Source of the DNA: Phoronis australis
Taxonomy: Eukaryota > Phoronida > Phoronidae
NCBI GenBank assembly: GCA_002633005.1
Contig: NMRA01000018.1
Location: 381,846-402,200, forward strand
Length of the DNA stretch: 20,355 bases
Direction of reading: 5' to 3'
Both the position numbers and the translations under genes were made by a program. This document shows, in pieces, positions 1 through 9,006 of the stretch. How positions within the stretch are numbered: the stretch's first letter is position 1; every line of letters starts with the position of its first letter. A model generated the notes under the pieces. It worked only from the letters and a program-made list of their open reading frames with translations, was not told the DNA's origin and made no database searches.

Positions 1-395
1 CGGTGTGCCCCCTAGTGGCAATTTTATTTTTTACGTTTACCTCTCTATCTTCACAAGTCCTTAACGGATTTTCATGAAATTTGGTATGTAGGCACCTATT
101 AGTGCGATGACGCTATCCTTCCGTTTTCGGATGGATTCGACATAGTTTGCGACACCCAGTGGCCATTTTTACTGTTTTTGAGTCTGTTTTTTGGCGTCCA
201 CCCCTCTATCAACCAAACCGCTCTAAGTATGATTGTGAAAATTGGCATGTATGTTCTTACTATGAAGAGGACGGTTGACGCTGAATTTCCCATGACTGAT
301 TACTGTGGCGCCTCCTAGTGGCAGTTTTGTTTGCGCCCATGGCTGTATCTCCCAAACCGTTTGCAGGATCTTTACTAAATTTAGCAAGTGGCCAC
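1..395 (+). repeat. Degenerate tandem-repeat copy (same family as 19607-20355)
   Basis: This stretch matches the array at the right edge almost line for line: the CCCCCTAGTGGC start, the 'caacggattttcat' and 'ccgttttcgg' blocks, the 'tctgttttttggcgtcc' block, 'tcaaccaaaccgctcta', and the 'gcgcctcctagtggca' and 'catggctgtatctc' blocks follow in the same order and orientation. Motif-bearing sub-units start near 6, 149 and 308, so spacing is about 143-159 bp. From about 396 the sequence runs into a different 150-bp repeat. The left limit lies outside the window. No protein is expected; open frames here occur on both strands because the repeat happens to be stop-poor. Confidence 0.85.
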
Positions 396-640
396 TTCAT
401 GGTACCAATAAACAACCCTAGAAGGATACCGTATACGGTGCAATTGTGGGCGCATTTCAACGCTCTGCGTTGCTCTTGTTATGAAACATGGCATGTTCCT
501 ATTTTTGGATGGATTGTATGGTTTTGCGCCATCTAGTGGCCATTTTTATGATACAAATAAATAACCCTAAAAGCACACCATTTGCAATGCATTCGTGGGC
601 GCATTTCAACGCTCCGCGTTGCTCTTGTTTGAAAAAAGCG
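379..640 (+). repeat. Two-copy ~150-bp direct repeat
   Basis: Two related units start near 404 and 553. Each has an 'ataaa(c/t)aacccta' block followed, about 45 bases later, by 'gcgcatttcaacgctc' and 'gcgttgctcttgtt' (about 449-481 and 599-631). The period is about 149-150 bp. Each unit is preceded by 'agtggcca', so it is probably a diverged relative of the sub-units of the neighbouring array. The second copy carries a good CTCF-like motif at 526-542. Confidence 0.7.
526..542 (-). promoter_or_regulatory. CTCF-like motif
   Basis: The plus strand reads gcgccatctagtggcca. Its reverse complement, tggccactagatggcgc, fits the animal CTCF core CCASYAGRKGGC. It lies in repeat DNA; binding is inferred only from the motif. 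Confidence 0.4.
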
Positions 641-1949
641 AGAAGCTAAAAATGCCACACCGCCGATCCGACTTTCAAGAAGGCTGAGCTCAAAACCAAC
701 TATGCTTTTCGGGCCTAATCCCGTACCAAATATTTCACAGCTGTTGTGCACCAATTCGAATCGCCAAATCCAGTTCGTGTGATCTGTCGAATGACTCGTT
801 TCTATCTATTCCCCCTCCAGATTTCATTCTCTGTTCATATTTCGGTGTCTTGGTCTGGTTGTAGGTGCTCGACCTTTCAACATTGCCGTTTAATCAAGTG
901 GTTTAGTATCGGTTTCAGAAAATCACAAGATGAAAACTGACGCATCTTTTTATTTTGCAGTCAATGGTCACTGTATTTGTTGCTGGCAGTATACCACTCA
1001 TTTGTCTGGAGCATGCTCATTCCGTATATACTGCCAACTTTTTTCATCAACCGGCTTTCTCCGTGTTCGTAAGCACCCAATAATGTATTTTGGTTCATTT
1101 AAGGCCTCGTAAATACCACAGGTAACGTTTTGATTTGCAACACAGACAAACTTGTGTTCCAAGGCAACTGTTACTTACACACAGGTTACGTGGCTAGCAA
1201 TGCACAGTGTGGATTTTATAAGCTTGTAATCGCAGCGCCATGCGCTCAACCCCAGTGCAGGGTGTCGATGTCCACAAGTTAAATGATCGGGGATCAGATC
1301 AAATTCTGTTGCACAAATATGCATGCTCATTCGTATACTAGGTGGAATGCTTTATTTTCTGTTTAACTCGACGATGCTCGCCGACTAGTAGGCCTACTTT
1401 GACGTCTCACATCTCGTTTTTGTGGTTTTCAGATCATTTCTAGACGGTGCCCAACTGTATCATTTTTTAGAACTTTTTATTTATTGTGGGTGCTTAAGAA
1501 CCCATCATTCCACTTTGACTTGGTCGGCATGTACGCGTTATCTCAGGAAATATTGTCGATAATCGTGCCAGCAACGAACACTGTCTGACGCATGGAATTC
1601 ACGTGAGTCTACAGTTATTGATAATTAGACGTAGATGTTGTTATTCCTGCGGTCGTGGACATACTATAAATACGCCTCATCAGGATACTGCAAGACACTG
1701 CAAGTATTTTTGAACAAGCCGTGTCAATGTGAGTGGAGGCTAAAATAGCCTGCACGCTGACGGCGTTTTTTCGCTGCTTTGATTGTGTCCTCCTGTGTTG
1801 CCATGGACATAGCCTTGGTGCAAAGCTGAAAAAAAAGTGTACTGCTTTCAAAGCGATAAAATATTTTTCTTTTTTACAAAAGGCGGAGAATTATGCAAGA
1901 AAATGACGTTTATTATATTTTTTTCACTTAAACGGCTGCAACGGTCAGA
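641..1949. other. No gene recognised
   Basis: About 1.3 kb of AT-rich sequence. A good-looking splice acceptor (tttttattttgcag, ending at 960) is followed by a short open frame with ATG at 964 and stop at 1081, and a donor-like GTAAGC at 1069. The resulting peptide of about 39 residues resembles nothing I know. No RNA gene or promoter is evident. Confidence 0.5.
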
Positions 1950-2309
1950 GTGAGTGTTACACAGTGGCCACCGTCTCTACTCTCACCGCCAGTAGAGACG
2001 GTGGAGCTCCTATGAGCGCTTTATACGCCTGAATCTTTTTAGCGAATTATACCTCGTACTGACTAAAACATCAAAGTCACGTTGTGTAGCTTTTGCGCAT
2101 AGAGGGACACCTTAGGAGACCGTCAATGTATTTAATCCCTTCCAACTCGAACAAATACTCCCGTTATGAAACGTTGTTTTTGAGCAGTCCCTCGTTCAGT
2201 TCCCCAAATCGACAACTCGACATTTTCACATTGCGCACGCCAGGGGATGTGACGTCATACCACTTGCCGCGGTTCCAGTAGAGACGGTGGTCACTGTCTA
2301 GGTGAGTGT
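1950..2309. mobile_element. MITE-like element with terminal inverted repeats and 8-bp flanking repeat
   Basis: The left end (1961-1981, acagtggccaccgtctctact) and the right end (2277-2297) are reverse complements with one mismatch over 21 bp. GTGAGTGT occurs directly outside both ends (1950-1957 and 2302-2309), as expected for an 8-bp target-site duplication. An 8-bp duplication and a CAGTG-like terminus suggest a hAT-type non-autonomous element, but the termini flanking the CAGTG are not exact, so the superfamily is a guess. A third copy of the inner TIR lies at 1991-2004 and makes a 14-bp hairpin with the left end. The interior has no transposase. Confidence 0.65.
1968..2004. repeat. Perfect 14-bp hairpin inside the MITE left end
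   Basis: CCACCGTCTCTACT (1968-1981) and AGTAGAGACGGTGG (1991-2004) are exact reverse complements around a 9-base loop. The same right arm recurs at 2277-2290 as part of the terminal repeat. Confidence 0.85.
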
Positions 2310-2731
2310 CAGCTGGCTCTCAGATTTTGCATACACCTCCGCCGGGCATTAACTCTACTTATTGACATACCGGTAAGTTTCACGACGAGGTGACGAGCAG
2401 AACTATTCGGGCGGTGTGAAAATTCGAGGTCTACAGCGGTTTTTAGCTGTATTTTGACGATAGTCTTCATACAGCTAGCAAAATTGGGCACCTCTGAAAT
2501 TCTGGGCAGATGTGGCTGCTTTGTGTACAGCCGATGATCAGAAAACTGAGACAATCGGACGCCTGTGATTTTACTCAGACCGTATTATGTATACCAGGGG
2601 CAAGCGGGGTTGACTGGTGAAAATGTTTATCCAATCGGACAGTTTGACATTTTATTGTTTTCATTTTTATGATAGAACGAGACAAAAATGTTTGATTTGA
2701 CCTTTTATGCCCGTACAAATAAGGCAACAGA
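2310..2731. other. No gene recognised
   Basis: AT-rich sequence between two MITE-like elements. Only short open frames with no recognisable protein features are present. Confidence 0.5.
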
Positions 2732-3144
2732 AAAGTCCTGTTTAGACATCAACTTTTGGCCCGGCGCGACTGACACGGAGCAAATTGACCCGTGTCAAGC
2801 GGCCGTTTACACACACAACTCACTAAACGTGGCAAGACGGAAATTGCAGGCTGGAGAGACTGGATCGCACATGCGCAGGTTTACAAATGACGAGAGTTGC
2901 AGAGACAAAGAACCCGTATGAAGGTCATTGCACAAGCGCAGTAGAGATGATACGTTCCGCCTTGCTCCAGTTTCGCGTTTAGACTTATAATTGACACGGC
3001 GCAAGATGTTTGGGCGCAAATTGCTCTACCTCACAAACGGGTGGCAAAAATTTGTCACCGCCCTGTCAATTTGCTCCGTGTCAGTCCGTTTACACACTGT
3101 AACAACTTCTGCCGTGTCAACTTTGTAAGTGTAAACGGCACTTT
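2732..3144. mobile_element. MITE-like foldback element
   Basis: A 22-bp block (2768-2789, containing tgacacggagcaaattg) is repeated exactly in inverted orientation at 3065-3086. Outside it, the left (about 2732-2764) and right (about 3115-3144) ends align imperfectly as inverted repeats: the right end reads AAAGTGCCGTTTACAC on the minus strand, and the left end is a diverged form. The motifs GTTTACAC and TTGACACGG recur several times in both arms (2787-2812 and 3083-3138), so the termini are built from short sub-repeats. No transposase lies between them and I could not define a clear target-site duplication. The family is unassigned. Confidence 0.6.
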
Positions 3145-4948
3145 AGACTCCTCCATTTAAAAAGGAATTACTTGAACTTTTGTACTGTTGGGTGGATCAA
3201 CTTAGTACCTTCGGTGCTCTGAGCTGATTTGTGGCATTTCTGAACTGTAGCGTTTGTTGTACTGCTTTGATCAGAACTGTGTAATTTGAAATCCGGCCTT
3301 AATTAGTGGAAAAATAACGTATGTCTTAAATAAGTTCTGCAGCGGTCTTAAAACGAAAAAAAAAATCGATCGTGATTGCCTCGTTTCCGCCTTTTACATT
3401 TTAGACCTTAGTTTTCAAAACACAACACCTAATGAGGTAATGCGGCGGAAGAGGGACACGCTCTCGACCTACTCAATAGATAGTTCCGACTTGTCAATCA
3501 CGCTAATGATTCCATCCAATCAGGGCGTAGAACAAGTAAACACTGCGACATCTAAAGTTATTTTGTTATATTGTACCTATAATATCAGTGCCCCATCACT
3601 GTCCCACAATCATTGGTTGCGAACGAAAACGTAAACATGGTTTTACGGCGCGCTTGTAATACTTGCTATGCAGATCAAGGGTATCTGGAAAACCGACGAA
3701 GAAGCATGTCTGTCGCTGATAAAAATAGACTTCCAAATGAGTTGAATTTACGTCTGGATATGAAAGGGTTTCATCTTCATAACGGTTCACAAATGTGAGT
3801 GCAACCTCCCCCAATTTCGTCTCCGTCGCCACCCCTGTTTCTCCTCGAAGACTATACCAGTTCTACTCCCTCTATTCCCAGCTGACTGTTTTACCTCCAC
3901 ATGAACCCCCGTCTACGTCTCTCTTATCTATTGTTACTTCTGCCCACGCCCCCTTTGATCGCTTAAGCAGGTACGTTGGAATGAAAACGTTCTATGGGGA
4001 GTGTGGGGGGAGGGGGGTCACAAACTAATTCGAATTCGTCAAACTTTTGTGCCTCTGGTCCCAAAGTCGGATTCTTCCCTATCGCCACCTCCTTTACCCC
4101 TCTGGTCGTCGCCAATGTTGTGCCCCCTCGCCATAGGCGTGCGGACTTTGCTGTGGAAAGGCAAACTCCGTGGAGACAGTACAAGCTTCAACAAAATTTG
4201 GCTAGAAAGGGTAACCTTTTAGGCGTGGGCTTGTTACGCGTAAAGGGTATGATTTTGACCTTTAGGATGCCAAGTATACTGACAAAGTAATTCTTTAGAG
4301 GATATAAAAACGTATGAAACCCGTATCGCGGACTATGAAAGGAGAAATGTGAGAACAGCATCATCTCCGCTTCACTCTGTTTCCAAGGGTGAAAATGAAA
4401 CCCATAGCTGGGGAAAGTTCACTCTGTTATGGTCATGCCTTGAAAGGATTCGGCGGCTCCGGAGTCGCTGGTACACTGCTTATGGTGCTGTTTGGAAATC
4501 CCTGCCTTGAAATTGGTGGCAGAGTTCACAGTTTCAAGTGGAGAAGTACTCCCCCCACCCCTGGCGTACAAATGACATTGAACTTGTCGAATTTCGTCTT
4601 TCTTCTTCAAAATTCTTATAGGGACGTTTCAGATTGGCAGAGGTGCTATTTCTATCAAACGATGTGCCATTTCAAAAAATGTGAAAAGTTGGCGATAAAT
4701 TAGTTCATTATTCCTTGATAAAAAGTTGTCCTTAAAGAAATGCAGCCTTGCATTCCCCAAAAATAGGCTTCTTGACATTTTCGAACATATGCATGAATAT
4801 GAGCGTAAACAATCCATACTGCGATTTTTTTCAAAGCATCTAACAAAATGTACCGCCCACTACCCCTAAGGGTACATCCAATACTTCTAGTTGACAAACA
4901 TTGTCTAAAAATTTCTCTCTTCACGTTTCTGTGTGTGTCTCTCTCATT
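3145..4948. other. No gene recognised; G-rich tract at 3996-4017
   Basis: About 1.8 kb without a supportable gene. Overlapping open frames of 60-104 codons occur on both strands (for example 3994-4290 and 4389-4703), but they lack recognisable domains, are not supported by convincing splice signals, and compete with each other. The plus strand carries three G runs at 3996-3999, 4005-4010 and 4012-4017. Confidence 0.5.
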
Positions 4949-5011
4949 CACACAACCCACGCGTGCACACGCACGCACGCACACACACTCACACACACAC
5001 ACACACACACA
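4949..5011. repeat. (CA)n / (CACG)n microsatellite
   Basis: An impure CA repeat. It starts as cacacaaccc, passes through gcacgcacgcac, and ends in an almost pure (AC)n run of about 20 bases, preceded by a short (GT)n at 4931-4938. The low-complexity 'CVCVCECVCVRACARV' frame on the minus strand is only its translation. Confidence 0.95.
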
Positions 5012-5309
5012 TTCGAGACCAGATATCAAATTTAGTACTTACTCTTAATTAAAGAAACAAAGGTGCCAAATAGTACAATATTCTATTAAGTACCTTATTT
5101 TCACAGATGAATAACTCTCACGGAGGTTTGCTGTGCTTAAAGGACAATGCGATTTAATTAGTCTTTTTTTAATGTCTTAATCGCTCTGTGGCCACATCGG
5201 CTCGTACACGGTCGACCTTGCTTTGCCGAGAGGTGTCGCGTTAACCTGTGAGGAAGGTGAGAAACTCCACAGCAACGTCAGTTGTTTTATCTGCTGAGTG
5301 AGTGCCGCC
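5012..5309. other. Upstream sequence of the THAP-like gene
   Basis: AT-rich to mixed sequence ending in gtgccgcc directly before the THAP ATG, which would be a strong translation-start context. No TATA box or other promoter element stands out. Confidence 0.35.
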
Positions 5310-5659
5310 ATGATGTGGTGTGTCGTTACCGCGTGTGCGAACTATGAAGCTGCTAGGAAAGCGGGTACATCGTTTTTCCTCGAGAGCCCGAAATGCTTCG
5401 AAAGTGGCTCGCGGCAGTGAAAAATGAAAAGTACGGCGTTCATAACATGTACGAGGCCATGAAACATCTCCGTGTCTGTGGCCGTCATTTCGTGGACTGT
5501 GATTTCACTGACGAATCCCAGCTTGCCAAACAGCTCATGCCAGGGCAGAAAATGCGACCGAGGCTGAAGTCAGATGCTGTGCCTAGAGTGTTTGCGTTCG
5601 TCAGGCAGACAAAGAAACCTGGATCAGTCGTTTCCATTATGGTGCAATTAGCCCACTGA
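5310..5659 (+). pseudogene. THAP-domain zinc-finger protein, frame broken
   Basis: THAP domains are C2CH zinc-binding, DNA-binding modules shared by host regulators and P-element-like transposases. ATG at 5310 (or 5313) sits in a GCCGCCATG context and opens a frame with C-x4-C (Cys codons 5319 and 5334). That frame runs out of homology at a five-T run (5373-5377). The rest of the domain is in another frame: FPREPEMLRKWL (from about 5375), then the C-x2-H pair in VCGRHF (Cys codon 5477, His codon 5486), then the AVP-x-x-F ending (about 5576-5593). All four zinc ligands and the AVP box are therefore present, but not in one frame. One missing base in the T run would explain it, by mutation or sequencing error. 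The frame stops at 5659, about 20 residues past the AVP box. No further exon or transposase domain is visible. It could be a first exon of a larger gene or a remnant. Confidence 0.75.
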
Positions 5660-6453
5660 CACCGAGCCACTGGCCGGGATAACAAGCGTTTTGTGTGTTT
5701 AGAACTCAAAAAAAATCACAAGTCTAAACAACACAGATCTAGGTTCTCCTGTCTGTATTTCACAGAAAAATACTTCGAATTTATTTCCGAACAGACCCCA
5801 AACTCCTGCTACGGACCTTGGTAAATTGGCCTGCCCTAACAGCGAAATAAAACAACACGTTTTTATAAGAACTCGGTGTATTTTTAAGGGTTTTACATCG
5901 AAGTTTAATGATTTATTGGTGTTAAACGATGAATTCAAGCGATAAGCTGACACCTGTATCCGGTATTGTGAACTGCTGAAGAGACTGCGTGTGAAACCGA
6001 TGACGTCATTGGATAATTTCAACACCTCCGTCTACCGTCAGGTGTCAGGTAACGCAACCGAATTTGCCGTTATCGAATAGAACTACTCGATCTAAATTGA
6101 TACAAAATAGGTTGTTTTTTGGTGGCATGTTCCCTTAATTCGAATACCTCCACCATGCTCGGCTGCCACGGAGTGGCACTATGTCATCTGAACGAGGCGA
6201 AGCGTCCTCTACGCATCTATTTTGACCTCGTGTTTAGCCAAGTTACTTAATTTGGATAATTGCCAATTCAATTGTAAGTAACTACGTCGTTCAATTAAAA
6301 AATTTCCGACCTGGTCCTTTCGAAATGGACGGAATCTTGGAAATGTTATAACGCGTTCCGTCCAAGAAGCAAACTTTTGATTTAGACCATTTACCCTTTT
6401 GAAATTTTGTCTCAGCTTGTACCTTATTCAGATGAGAAATGATTTCTTGGCTT
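5660..6453. other. No gene recognised; possible promoter region of the SPATA2-like gene
   Basis: Non-coding between the THAP fragment and the SPATA2-like gene. The first non-coding exon and promoter of that gene are expected upstream of the splice acceptor at 6751, so they may lie here, but no transcription start can be fixed from sequence. Confidence 0.3.
6001..6012. promoter_or_regulatory. CRE (TGACGTCA) overlapping an inverted CCAAT box
   Basis: TGACGTCA at 6001-6008 is a full palindromic CREB/ATF site. The adjoining ATTGG (6008-6012) is an inverted CCAAT box. The pair is common in animal promoters. It lies about 0.75 kb upstream of the first coding exon of the SPATA2-like gene; the function is inference. 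Confidence 0.3.
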
Positions 6454-6571
6454 GCAAAGAACTGGCTGTTCGTTATTCCTTGAGACCATGTTCGGCGAAT
6501 ATAATGACCAGCCGTGACAAGTCAACTTGTTGAGCGTGGTCTCGAGCAATAACGAACTGTCCGTTCTTTCG
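6454..6571. repeat. Imperfect inverted repeat (37-bp arms)
   Basis: 6454-6490 and 6535-6571 are reverse complements at roughly 78 percent, sharing the blocks tggtctc, aataacgaac and gttcttt. The 44-base spacer contains a smaller palindrome (caagtcaacttg). A partial third copy (gcgagaccattgtcataacg) begins at 6605. It looks like a decayed foldback or MITE remnant directly upstream of the SPATA2-like gene. Confidence 0.5.
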
Positions 6572-6751
6572 AAACCCCGCCTTAAGTTTGACTCGAAGAA
6601 CAACGCGAGACCATTGTCATAACGGTAAGGAATAAAGATCAAACATTTTTATGATGGAAATTGGGTTTATATCCAATCGTTGACATCGTTGTTAAACTCT
6701 TGACTTTATTTGGAATTGTGCTCTTTCTGTAACTTTGTCGTGTATTTTCAG

Positions 6752-6765
6752 AACGTTAACTTGTC
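6752..6765 (+). other. 5' UTR start of first coding exon (splice acceptor at 6750-6751)
   Basis: The sequence tcgtgtattttcag ending at 6751 is a good acceptor only 14 bases before the start codon. This implies that the gene has at least one upstream non-coding exon, as animal SPATA2 genes commonly do. Confidence 0.6.
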
Positions 6766-7068
6766 ATGGGCCAAAGAAAACGCCATGACCAGGATATCCA
6801 TGGAATTTTAGCTACACATCACAAGCACTATACATCGCCTGAGGATTTGCTGCAGCACGTGGGATTTGAAGCTGCACAGAAATATTTGGCTTCGTGTAAG
6901 GGTGAAGACAAACTGGAATTTGACGAGGTTCGCCAGGAACTCCACAATATCAAAGATTGCAATGAAGAAGGCTTGTTGCGTCGGCTTTCTATGGGTTTTG
7001 CAGCACTCTTTTATTACGCCATGAACCTGTTCACGTGCCCTTGGAAGAGGGAGTTTAGAACCATCAAA
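6766..7068 (+). CDS. SPATA2: SPATA2/Tamozhennic-like protein, coding exon 1 (residues 1-101)
   Basis: This exon encodes the N-terminal helical part of a SPATA2-family adaptor. In vertebrates SPATA2 bridges the deubiquitinase CYLD to HOIP, the catalytic subunit of the LUBAC linear-ubiquitin ligase, in TNF-type signalling; the fly homologue is Tamozhennic. The ATG has G at -3 and G at +4. The diagnostic stretch MNLFTCPWKREFRTIK at the exon end matches the vertebrate SPATA2 motif around PWKKEFRSIK, where the PUB domain begins. The exon ends at a textbook donor (AAA|GTAAGT, GT at 7069) in phase 0. Read-through past the donor gives a spurious tail to 7134. The exon joins in frame to 11233, where the protein continues with TYGGYYNIHVKSVL, again as in SPATA2. 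The assignment is by family memory; no alignment was run. Confidence 0.85.
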
Positions 7069-8034
7069 GTAAGTTCAGTATTAAAGGAATACGTTTACCA
7101 CTTTTGTAAGCGTTTTTACGGTCGTTATCGGTAACCGAGTCTTGTTAGATGACTTCCGCACTACCCAAGCGGTAATTTGGTAATGACGTAATTTTGGCGT
7201 CGCTGTGAGTGCTCAAAGCTTTTATGTTGCAAACTTTAGGGTGTCCTGTTTTCTTCGTGGCTGTAAGCTTAATAAAGAGTCGCATCGCGCTGGGATGATA
7301 TTTCACACTCTCTCAAAGTACGCAGCGGGGCTCCAAGAATGGCTGGCAATTAACGGTCGAAATTTGCCTGTTAGCTCAGACTACAATGAAGTCAAAGGCG
7401 TTCGCTCCACGCTTTGCTGAATAGGACAACAGTCTTAACATAGGATTTAGAATATCCACGAATTTCATCTTTTTTTTCTCAAAGAATGCACTGGGCTATT
7501 AATATTACATCGGTTTTTTGTTAACTTCCATATTTGCGCATTCTTTACAGTCACTGTACTGGCTTTTCCAGAAATATTCAACTGGGTGGCCAAACGCGAT
7601 CTCACCAATGATCCAACTGTAGTATACTGACCCTGAAATTTGTAGTTACTTATTTCACGAAAAGTGCTTTTCTCCAATATCCATGCACCTGCAGAAAGAT
7701 ATCTGAAATTCACTTCTATTGGAGTAGCCAACTTTTGGCTTTGAGGTATCACTCCACTGCTAGCCGGTAACTCAACTTTGGTGTGCATCACCCAGGATCA
7801 CCATAACAGTTTAGGTGTAGCTTTTCGTCAAGTATAACACTGCGAAAACACGTTGGAAACTTGCCGTAGAGTCACACAATCAGTCAAGTTCACAAGCCCA
7901 TCAAACCTCCAGTCGAGAAGAAATGGAGATCGGAACCGTATCAAGTGCTGGACGGTTGCCCTATTTCCTCCGTCGCTCACAATTTTTACCAATCTCCTGG
8001 CTGCTAATTTTCATGCTTGCCTAGGAATACCACC

Positions 8035-8098
8035 TGTTCGATCGAAAAGCTGTCATGTATACTTACATGTTCGATCAAAAAGCTGTCATGTATAATTG
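8035..8098 (+). repeat. 33-bp direct repeat, two copies
   Basis: tgttcgatc followed by aaaagctgtcatgtata occurs at 8035 and again at 8068, with one internal base difference. It is a simple local tandem duplication in the intron. Confidence 0.9.
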
Positions 8099-8472
8099 CT
8101 CAAAATTTATTTAATACAAACGCTCGCACACACTGTGCAGGTGTCATAACAATGCCAAAATGATCCCAGACCTACATTTTCGATCAGTGATCCCGGAGAA
8201 CCGCTTTCAGAGTGTGCTCGATGTCTTACGAAAGTGATCGTTTCGACCTAGGACCCAATAGGTTTGTTGTTCAAAAACAGATTGAGATAAAGTTGTTTTT
8301 GGGTAGAAAGTTCCTTTTTAAGTTCGTTGAGCAGAATGCCTACATGTATGTATGTAGTGATGTTGCATTTTTAAGACCGGTTCAAGGGTACTCCGTATTC
8401 TCATGAACTCAGTGTCCTACCTGCATGTACGTGTAACACAGCATTCTGGTATTCATTGCACAAGGCTCCGCG

Positions 8473-8652
8473 ATGATGGCATTCAACTATATACAGGACT
8501 GCGTTCCATTGAAACTAGAAATTCGCGAAAATGTTGTTCTTCACGAGATATTGGCATGGATTAAGGGCGAAGCACATGATCACATTAGCTTCTTTCACGA
8601 GTTTTGCAGACCAGGCGACCTAGTTCCTTGTAAGAAAAGCAAGATCTCGTAA
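8473..8652 (+). CDS. Short open frame, possible exon (unrecognised)
   Basis: A 59-codon frame starts with two consecutive ATGs and reads, in part, VPLKLEIRENVVLHEIL and FFHEFCRPGDLVP. It looks more protein-like than its surroundings (mixed charged and hydrophobic residues, Trp, Cys, His) and contains a donor-like GTAAGA at 8630. The acceptor upstream (about 8463, cattgcacaag) is weak. I recognise no family. It lies within the SPATA2-like intron on the same strand, so it could be an alternative exon, a fragment of an inserted gene, or chance. Confidence 0.2.
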   Translation: MMAFNYIQDCVPLKLEIRENVVLHEILAWIKGEAHDHISFFHEFCRPGDLVPCKKSKIS

Positions 8653-8893
8653 GACGTCGTAAAATGACGGGATTGAAAAGGGAGTGTTACTCCGGTAAGC
8701 CTGTCCAAGGAAAATGACGGCCAATAAAGTGATTGGAGAGGTTGGAGTGTTGAATTCTGGGATTGAACTCACTGTTTCCGTTCCATAAGCCCGCAAGCTC
8801 AAGCTAGTGTGCCGTTCTCGGAACTCGGTCATGCAGGATACTGAAAACGACAAATTCTTTGCTTATGCACCTGTCTTCGAATTGAATGACAAG

Positions 8894-9006
8894 TATGGGC
8901 AGCAAAAAGGTTCAAAATAGACAACACTGCCAAATAAATAAGTTAGTTTTCAAACCAATTGTTTATTTGGCAGTGTTGCCCATTTTGAACCTTTTAGCTT
9001 CCCATA
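8894..9006. repeat. Long hairpin: 45-bp inverted arms, 23-base loop
   Basis: 8894-8938 and 8962-9006 are reverse complements with about four mismatches. The inner 34 bp has only two, both in the block that reads aatagac on the left. The arms begin TATGGG and end CCCATA, so each outer end carries a TA dinucleotide, which would fit a tiny Tc1/mariner-type foldback element with a TA target. Transcribed as part of the SPATA2-like intron, it would fold into a stem long enough to be a double-stranded-RNA or small-RNA substrate. I cannot tell which applies. Confidence 0.85.

Noticed and set aside
961-1083. Short frame after a good acceptor at 960
   Set aside because: Only 39 codons, hydrophobic and unrecognised; an isolated splice-like signal is common in AT-rich DNA.
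3613-3798. Possible exon at 3613-3798, with an alternative frame reading a Myb/SANT-like W-x-TDEE start after a tgctatgcag acceptor
   Set aside because: The Myb-like frame stops after about 20 residues and the other frame has no recognisable features.
3994-4703. Open frames of 98-104 codons at 3994-4290 and 4389-4703
   Set aside because: No domain, no supporting splice pattern, and overlapping frames on both strands of similar length; consistent with chance.
4700-5029. 109-codon Cys/Val-rich frame on the minus strand
   Set aside because: Translation of the CA/GT microsatellite.
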